64,000 nt of DNA, taken from the NCBI GenBank assembly GCA_019119205.1, contig DWXK01000062.1:1-64000 (forward strand), read 5' to 3'. Position numbers and translations under genes: made by a program. This document shows, piece by piece, positions 59,062 through 64,000 of the stretch (the first letter of the stretch is position 1; each line of letters starts with the position of its first letter). Below the pieces are notes generated by a model. It had not been told where the DNA came from, searched no databases, and saw only the letters and a program-made list of their open reading frames with translations. The stretch is from Candidatus Mediterraneibacter intestinavium (GTDB taxonomy: Bacteria > Bacillota > Clostridia > Lachnospirales > Lachnospiraceae).

Positions 59062-59610
59062 CTATACTGATGCGCGCTTTACCATACACTCTTTCTCTCG
59101 TCTCTCTTTTTCCCTTTTCTTCCGCTCCCTCAGTTCCTTAAAAAACCGCTTCATCATCCCGCTGCACTCTTCTTCCAGCACTCCGGTGGTCAGCTCCGCC
59201 TGATGGTTGAAACGCTCCACCTGCAGCAGGTTCAGCACGGACCCGGCACACCCTGCCTTCGGGTTCATACAGCCCACGACCACCCGTGGGATCCTTGACT
59301 GGATGATCGCGCCGGAGCACATCTGACAGGGTTCCAGCGTCACATAGAGCGTACACTCCTCCAGTCTCCAGTCCCCGAGTTTTCTGCTCGCCTTTTTTAT
59401 GGCAGTGATCTCGGCATGGGCAAGAGGGCTTTTATCCGTATTGCGCCGGTTATATCCTCTGCCGATGATCTTTCCGTCGTGGACGATCACACAGCCGATT
59501 GGCGTCTCGTCAAGGGCATATGCTTTCTTCGCCTGTTTTATGGCTTCCCGCATAAATTTTTTATCCAGTTCACTGCCGGCAGACTGTTCTTCCCGAATCC
59601 TGTCTTCCAT
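59062..59610 (-). CDS. tadA: tRNA-specific adenosine deaminase
   Basis: This enzyme changes A34 to inosine in tRNA-Arg. The zinc site is complete: HAEITA (His and catalytic Glu) and PCQMC (two Cys). From MEDRIREEQSAG the protein is 182 residues. I chose the ATG at 59610, preceded by AAAGGA, rather than one 26 codons upstream that lacks a match. The C-terminal about 25 residues are a very basic tail (RERKKREKERREKE), longer than usual. Confidence 0.9.
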   Translation of the reverse strand: MEDRIREEQSAGSELDKKFMREAIKQAKKAYALDETPIGCVIVHDGKIIGRGYNRRNTDKSPLAHAEITAIKKASRKLGDWRLEECTLYVTLEPCQMCSGAIIQSRIPRVVVGCMNPKAGCAGSVLNLLQVERFNHQAELTTGVLEEECSGMMKRFFKELRERKKREKERREKECMVKRASV

Positions 59611-59690
59611 CTCATTCCATCCTTTCCCGGTTCTTTTTCCTGCCCTCTCTGAATAAACTAGCACAGAAAAGACAAGATAAGAGGTCATTC

Positions 59691-60701
59691 ATGAATCCCG
59701 GTATCTATTATCTGTATGAATATCAAAATAAAACGCGCAGAAGAAACGTCGGTTTCCTAAAGATCGCACGACACTATCAATCCTGCATCCTCCAGATCCA
59801 CCTCCGCGGGATCGGGACAGGGAACGGTGCTTCCCTAGAGCTCTGGGCATTCTGTCTCCAGGACGGGGACATGGTAGGGAGCCGGATCGCTGCTCTGACC
59901 TGCTTTAACCGCACCATATCCGCACGGCTTCCCGTATCCGAATCCACTTTTCCGGAAGAGCGCTCCCTCTCCGAGATAGACGGTTTCCTGGTCCGCCTCC
60001 CCGGAGGGAACCCGCCCATCTTCTGGATCGCCTCCGGGCAGCTTTTTGATGCAGATCCTGCCGAGCTCAGAGAACCCGCGCCCGCCTCTCCCGAAGCAGC
60101 TTCGCAGAGTCCCGAAGAGAGGGATACCAGCGGTAATCTTCAGGATCTGTCTGATCTGCAGGCTCCGCTTGATCCGCAGGATCCGCCGGAAATCGCTGAG
60201 GACGTTCCTGAGGTGGTACCCGAGGGTGTACCTGATACAACTTCTCCCGGAACTGCGGCGGATTCCTCCGGAAATTCATCGGACACTCCCGGAACTGCAG
60301 CAGATGCTCCCCCCGGAAACTCGCCCGAAGCACAGTGCCGAACCGAATCCGCTCCGGACCACTCTTCTGCCAGAAAGATCCAGCGTTCAGACCTTACCCG
60401 GCTTCCGAAAAAATTCTGGACGCTCGCGAACAACAGTTTCCTGCTCCACGGTTATCACAACTACGGGCATCTCCTTCTGGTGGAGGAGGAAGGTAATGTG
60501 TGGCTGGGCGTTCCCGGGATCTATGATCCCCGTGAAGCAAGAGCCGCTGAACTCTTCGGTTTCCCCCAGTTCACCCGTTCCTATGCAGAGGAACTGGAAC
60601 TCAGCGAAGAAGAACGAAACGACAGTGCTGACTTCGGACACTGGTGCCGTTACCTTGATACGGCAAAGCGTACCGGCGGCGAAAATGAAATGCCCGGATA
60701 A
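59691..60701 (+). CDS. DUF6128-like protein with Pro-rich linker
   Basis: A 336-residue protein without signal peptide or membrane span. The N-terminal about 120 residues form a beta-rich domain (LEIHLRG-like strands: ILQIHLRGIGTGNGASLELW). A low-complexity stretch rich in Pro, Ala, Asp and Ser follows (about 125-225). A C-terminal domain begins LTRLPKKFWTLANNSFLLHG. I recognise it only as the kind of protein called DUF6128 in Lachnospiraceae; no function is known. It is divergent from tadA with AAGAGGTC before the ATG. Confidence 0.75.
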   Translation: MNPGIYYLYEYQNKTRRRNVGFLKIARHYQSCILQIHLRGIGTGNGASLELWAFCLQDGDMVGSRIAALTCFNRTISARLPVSESTFPEERSLSEIDGFLVRLPGGNPPIFWIASGQLFDADPAELREPAPASPEAASQSPEERDTSGNLQDLSDLQAPLDPQDPPEIAEDVPEVVPEGVPDTTSPGTAADSSGNSSDTPGTAADAPPGNSPEAQCRTESAPDHSSARKIQRSDLTRLPKKFWTLANNSFLLHGYHNYGHLLLVEEEGNVWLGVPGIYDPREARAAELFGFPQFTRSYAEELELSEEERNDSADFGHWCRYLDTAKRTGGENEMPG

Positions 60702-60734
60702 ACACATATCAAATCACCCTGCCAAAGGCTTTGC

Positions 60735-62150
60735 TTACAGTATCCCTTTCATCTGCTGATAAAGGCTTTTCGCATAGCTGTCTGTCATCCCGCACACATA
60801 GTCCGTGACAAGGAGCAGGCGGAGATACAGTTTTTCCGCCTCGCTCTTTCCTTCTGCCTGAAGGCGGTAAGCATTTTTATAATTGTCAGAGATAAAGGAT
60901 ACGACACGGATATCTGTCGAGTCCATCTTCCCCTCGGTATCATAGTACAGAACGGCGTGGACAAGCCGGTCCATCAGGAAATCAAGGATCGCTGACTCTG
61001 TCAGTTCCATCTCGTAGATCGCGCGGGAAGTAAATACGCGGCGGTATGCCAGGCCGCCCAGCAGTTCCATCAGCGGCTCCCCAAAAGTACCACTGAACAG
61101 ATCCTGTCCGAAAATCCCCTCCATGATCGCGTCATAGTTTGAAGTAAATCCATAGGTAGCGCAGTTGATCAGAAACCCCTGCGCGCTCACGATCCAGTTC
61201 TTCACCGCGTAGGACTCTGGACTGCTCACGCCTTTCTCCTGCCCCCTCGCGTAAAGCCTGCGCAGCTTGTCCAGCGGACGGAATCCCGCATCCTGAAAAG
61301 ATCCCTCGATCGATGAGAGTTCTTTTTCCAGCGTATAGTATGTGATAAATCCTTTCACAAATGCATCCTCAATGTCCGCCGTCTTATACGCCAGGTCATC
61401 CGCCGCTTCCAGGATATAAGTAAGGGGATGCCGCCTGTTTCCCGTCCCTGTCGCGCCGGTGATCTTTTTGAACGTCTCTTCATCCGCCAGATAATACCCC
61501 ATCTTCTTGTCCTTGATGTTCCCGCTCGCTGTGTTGATCTCAGTGGACGGGACCGGATATTTTATGATCGTATTGAGCAGGGCGTAGGTCAGGTTCATCC
61601 CGTGTTCATCTACAAGGTAATGAAGCCTGGTCACAAGGCGCAGCGCCTGTGCATTTCCCTCAAAATGAAGAAAATCCTGCTTCATCTGCCCGTTCAGCAT
61701 CTTTTCCACAGGCTTTCCGAAAAACATAAGTTTCGGGAGATGTTTCTCAAACCACTCCCTGATCGCTTCTTCCCCAAAATGACCAAACGGCGGATTTCCG
61801 ATATCATGGATCAGCCCCGCGCACTCCAGGATATGGGTGATATCCTCCCTCATCTTCGGCGTAAAACCGGGATCTTTACGATATTTCAGGATATTTTCGC
61901 CGATATTCTGCCCCAGTGATTTTCCCAGAGACGCCACCTCCAGCGAGTGCGTCAGCCGGGTCCGGATAAAATCACTCTTATCCAGCGGGAACACCTGGGT
62001 CTTGTCCTGCAGGCGCCGGAAGGAGGCACTGCCGATGATCCGGTGATAATCTTTTTCAAATTCACTTCTCAGGTCAGTCGATCTGTGCCGGCTGACGTTC
62101 TCCCGCTCCCGTCGTTCACACAGGAGACGGCTCCACTCCATTCTTTCCAT
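60735..62150 (-). CDS. dgt: deoxyguanosinetriphosphate triphosphohydrolase-like protein
   Basis: A 471-residue HD-domain enzyme that splits dGTP (or other dNTPs) to nucleoside and triphosphate. The metal-binding motifs are HSLEVASLGKSLG and GLIHDIGNPPFGHFGEEAI. The segment YILEAADDLAYKTADIEDA carries further metal ligands. The start has AAAAGGACAG before ATG. It is of the long type that has dgt-like activity; the substrate range cannot be read. Confidence 0.9.
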   Translation of the reverse strand: MERMEWSRLLCERRERENVSRHRSTDLRSEFEKDYHRIIGSASFRRLQDKTQVFPLDKSDFIRTRLTHSLEVASLGKSLGQNIGENILKYRKDPGFTPKMREDITHILECAGLIHDIGNPPFGHFGEEAIREWFEKHLPKLMFFGKPVEKMLNGQMKQDFLHFEGNAQALRLVTRLHYLVDEHGMNLTYALLNTIIKYPVPSTEINTASGNIKDKKMGYYLADEETFKKITGATGTGNRRHPLTYILEAADDLAYKTADIEDAFVKGFITYYTLEKELSSIEGSFQDAGFRPLDKLRRLYARGQEKGVSSPESYAVKNWIVSAQGFLINCATYGFTSNYDAIMEGIFGQDLFSGTFGEPLMELLGGLAYRRVFTSRAIYEMELTESAILDFLMDRLVHAVLYYDTEGKMDSTDIRVVSFISDNYKNAYRLQAEGKSEAEKLYLRLLLVTDYVCGMTDSYAKSLYQQMKGIL

Positions 62151-62206
62151 GCCTTTTCTGTCCTTTTATAAAGCGGACGGACGTATCTGCTCCGCTTCCG
62201 CGATAA

Positions 62207-62253
62207 AAACATGAATCGGCATACGGGATCATCTCTAATCTCCGTACGCCGAT
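62207..62253 (-). terminator. terminator after the XRE-type gene
   Basis: ATCGGCATACGG (62215-62226) pairs with CCGTACGCCGAT (62242-62253) with one G-T pair. On the minus strand it is followed by TCATGTTTTTATC. Confidence 0.65.
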
Positions 62254-62285
62254 AATGTGTCATTGCCCCTTGTACACTGACGCTG

Positions 62286-63383
62286 TCAGTCAAGATAGAT
62301 CGGCGGTTCATACGCCTTGCCAAGAAGCGCTTTTTTCCGCTCCTGATATCCGAGGAACGCCCATTCTGTCATGTCTGTCCATTTATGTATGCTTCTGTCA
62401 TATACCTGTACATATCCGATCCTGGTCGGGTGCATCCTTACACTGTTGGACTGGTATTCCCTTCCGGTGTACGGGTTCACCTCGCCCTGTTCCCGGTCTT
62501 CCTCCACGTCATTGTGGGAGATCACAGGCTCAAAGTCATCTTTCCCCGCACTCTGCGCGCTGCTCTGTACACCGGCAGACGACAGCATGTCATCAGAGTC
62601 TGAAAGGCGCATTTCGTGTGATGCGTTATTTTCCTTTTCTTTTTTCTCCGCCTTTTTCTCCGGCTCTGTGTGTTTTCTCCTCAGGAAGAAATTGCCGAAC
62701 CTCTCTTTTTTCGGCTTTTCCAGTTCCTCTTTGATCACTTCCACCGGCTCTCCGGATTTTGCGTTTTCCTCCAGTTCCGAGAGTTCCTCATGGATCTCAT
62801 AGAGTTCACCGATCGTCATGTCCCTCTCGTCCTGCTCTTCCGCAGAAATATTCTCCTCTTCCGGAACAGCTTCCTCAGGAACCGCCCCCACTGTCAGAGA
62901 CTCTTCCTCCTCTTCCGGCATTTCCGCCGACGCTTCAGCAGCGCTTTCCTCCACAGTTTCCTGTTCCGCGTATCCTGCAGTTTCCGCTTCCTCCGAAACG
63001 ATATCAGCGGTCTCACCCGCAGAATCCGTTGAAGTCTCATATACCGCGCCTGCGTCTGCAGCAGCCTCCTCCTGAACTGCCTGTGTCTCTGCATGCTCCG
63101 CCGCAGCCCCGGCTGACACCTGTTCTGTCCTCCGCCCGGTCCTTGCCGGCGCTTTTGCCGTATCTCCACCCATGATGCTGAGCTGGAACGGACACTCCAG
63201 GATCGCAGCGATCATCCTCATATCCTGCTCCTGAAAATTGTCTCGTCCGAGACGCTGCGTCAGGTTCTGTCTGGACATCTTTTTCCCGGTCCGCTCCTCA
63301 ATGGTCTCCGCTAGTTCCTTGATCGTCATCCCTTTTCGGCCGAGAATGATCTTGACCTGTTCGCCAAACGTTAAATCTTCCAT
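62286..63383 (-). CDS. XRE-type helix-turn-helix protein with long acidic linker
   Basis: A 365-residue protein. The N-terminal about 70 residues are a helix-turn-helix domain (IKELAETIEERTGKKMSRQN followed by LTQRLGR). A disordered, Glu/Ala-rich region (about 75-270) follows. The C-terminal about 60 residues form a conserved tail (NPYTGREYQSNSVRMHPTRI and WAFLGYQERKKALLGKAYEP). No catalytic motif is visible. The ATG follows AAGGAGG. Function unknown; it may act as a DNA-binding scaffold. Confidence 0.8.
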   Translation of the reverse strand: MEDLTFGEQVKIILGRKGMTIKELAETIEERTGKKMSRQNLTQRLGRDNFQEQDMRMIAAILECPFQLSIMGGDTAKAPARTGRRTEQVSAGAAAEHAETQAVQEEAAADAGAVYETSTDSAGETADIVSEEAETAGYAEQETVEESAAEASAEMPEEEEESLTVGAVPEEAVPEEENISAEEQDERDMTIGELYEIHEELSELEENAKSGEPVEVIKEELEKPKKERFGNFFLRRKHTEPEKKAEKKEKENNASHEMRLSDSDDMLSSAGVQSSAQSAGKDDFEPVISHNDVEEDREQGEVNPYTGREYQSNSVRMHPTRIGYVQVYDRSIHKWTDMTEWAFLGYQERKKALLGKAYEPPIYLD

Positions 63384-63402
63384 GGTTTTCCTCCTTATGT
63401 AA

Positions 63403-63430
63403 ATTATACTCCTTTGTTCCTTTTGGTCAT
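63403..63430 (-). promoter_or_regulatory. promoter of the XRE-type gene
   Basis: TATAAT (63403-63408, minus strand) with ATGACC (63425-63430) 16 bases upstream. The -35 lies inside the 11-bp target duplication of the palindromic element, which begins directly upstream. Confidence 0.6.
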
Positions 63431-63434
63431 TGTC

Positions 63435-63634
63435 TGTAGTTCATAGTTCACACCTGACCGCCGCCCGCATGCGCACTCGTCGCGCTGACGCGCTCCAGTC
63501 CCGCGCTTCGCGCTAAGACTGCTTATGTAGGCGGCGGTTACGAGTTCCACTCGTACTCAGGAATAGGAAAATGCCTCTTACATGCAAGCATGACGCTGCA
63601 TTTTCCTATTCCTGAGCACGGTGTGAACTGTAAC
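63435..63634. mobile_element. palindromic insertion element (copy 3, about 200 bp) with 11-bp target duplication
   Basis: The 200-bp element is flanked by TGGTCATTGTC on both sides (63424-63434 and 63635-63645). Left end: AGTTCATAGTTCACACC; right end, inward: GTTACAGTTCACACCGTGC. The right part (63537-63634) starts GTTACGAGTTCC, encloses a long hairpin (CAGGAATAGGAAAATGC with its complement) and ends GTGAACTGTAAC. The left part is GC-rich with GGCGGC/GCCGCC pairing. No open reading frame for a transposase is present. Confidence 0.7.
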
Positions 63635-63637
63635 TGG

Positions 63638-64000
63638 TCATTGTCCCAGGATATATTCCTCCAGCGTGATCCCCTTTTCCGTGATCTCTTTCGCCGCCTC
63701 TTCTCCTACGTAGCGGTAGTGCCACGGCTCATAGATGATCCCTGTTATATCCGCCTTATCCTGCGGGTAACGCAGTATAAATCCATACTCCCAGCAGTGC
63801 TCCATCAGCCATTTCTGCTCGTCTGTATCTCCCTGTCTGTCATCCAGTTCCTCATATTCCGAGGAGATGATGTCCACTGCAAGTCCGGTCGCATGTTCGC
63901 TGGTCCCGGGAACGGCGACGGACTTCTTCGTCTCGTCATATGCGTTGAGAGGCGTGTAGCCCTGGTCGATCCAGTCCTGCATGGTAGAGTTGAACACTTC
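63638..64000 (-). CDS. D-alanyl-D-alanine carboxypeptidase, VanY/M15B type (partial)
   Basis: The C-terminal about 120 residues of a zinc peptidase that trims peptidoglycan stem peptides. The zinc and catalytic motifs are present: SEHATGLAVDI (His and Asp) and YEPWHYRYVG (Glu and His). The gene continues beyond the right edge, so signal sequence and start are not seen. Its last codons and stop (GGACAATGA) lie within the right target duplication of the element at 63435. Confidence 0.9.
   Translation of the reverse strand, partial: EVFNSTMQDWIDQGYTPLNAYDETKKSVAVPGTSEHATGLAVDIISSEYEELDDRQGDTDEQKWLMEHCWEYGFILRYPQDKADITGIIYEPWHYRYVGEEAAKEITEKGITLEEYILGQ

Overview
The window looks like a chromosomal segment of a gut-type Lachnospiraceae (Clostridia, Firmicutes). 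The reasons are two GlgC/GlgD pairs, a bacterial V-type ATPase operon, an archaeal-type ProRS behind a T-box leader, a DnaD/DnaI-type loader pair, a large Bacillus-type SRP RNA with an Alu part, and lineage-style proteins (XpaC/TelA, a DUF6128-like protein, JetA of the Clostridia type). All gene names come from reading the protein sequences; no database search was possible.

Layout from left to right. 1-15.7 kb: start of rpsL, proS with its T-box, telA/xpaC, an RluA-type pseudouridine synthase, spoVG, a complete glgC-glgD pair, murC, then a co-directional run dnaD-dnaI-prs-sensor kinase-response regulator with a DnaA-box cluster ahead of it. 15.7-33.9 kb, minus strand: the ribosomal/transcription cluster rpmG-secE-nusG-rplK-rplA, rplJ-rplL, rpoB-rpoC. 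It is interrupted between rplA and rplJ by a Wadjet (JetABCD) defence operon whose jetD is broken. 34-41.3 kb: remnants of a PD-(D/E)XK family gene and of a small regulator, an AI-2E family permease, a second glgC with a truncated glgD, and a galactonate/ketodeoxy-acid catabolic operon (kinase, aldolase, dehydratase). 41.4-50.3 kb: a nine-gene V-type ATPase operon whose K subunit carries the Na+-site residues. 50.4-64 kb: trmL, an aminotransferase with an Lrp regulator, an unusual AIR-synthase-like protein, VanW, a radical SAM/B12 protein, an ArAE/FUSC membrane protein, SRP RNA, tadA, a DUF6128-like protein, dgt, an XRE-type regulator and the 3' part of a VanY-type carboxypeptidase.

The most notable structures not explained by genes are these. 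(1) A family of short palindromic insertion elements with GTTAC/GTAAC ends. Three copies are flanked by 8-11 bp direct repeats: one at the 5' end of the proS leader, one inserted in frame in a coding sequence, and one next to a promoter. Two more copies look decayed. (2) A 73-bp perfect cloverleaf palindrome, with three abutting hairpins closed by a 9-bp stem, upstream of jetA. (3) A structured leader with mutually exclusive pairings ahead of rpoB. (4) The Wadjet operon inside the ribosomal gene cluster, with a damaged jetD. (5) A GlgD lacking its C-terminal domain. (6) A cluster of four DnaA-box-like sites before dnaD-dnaI.
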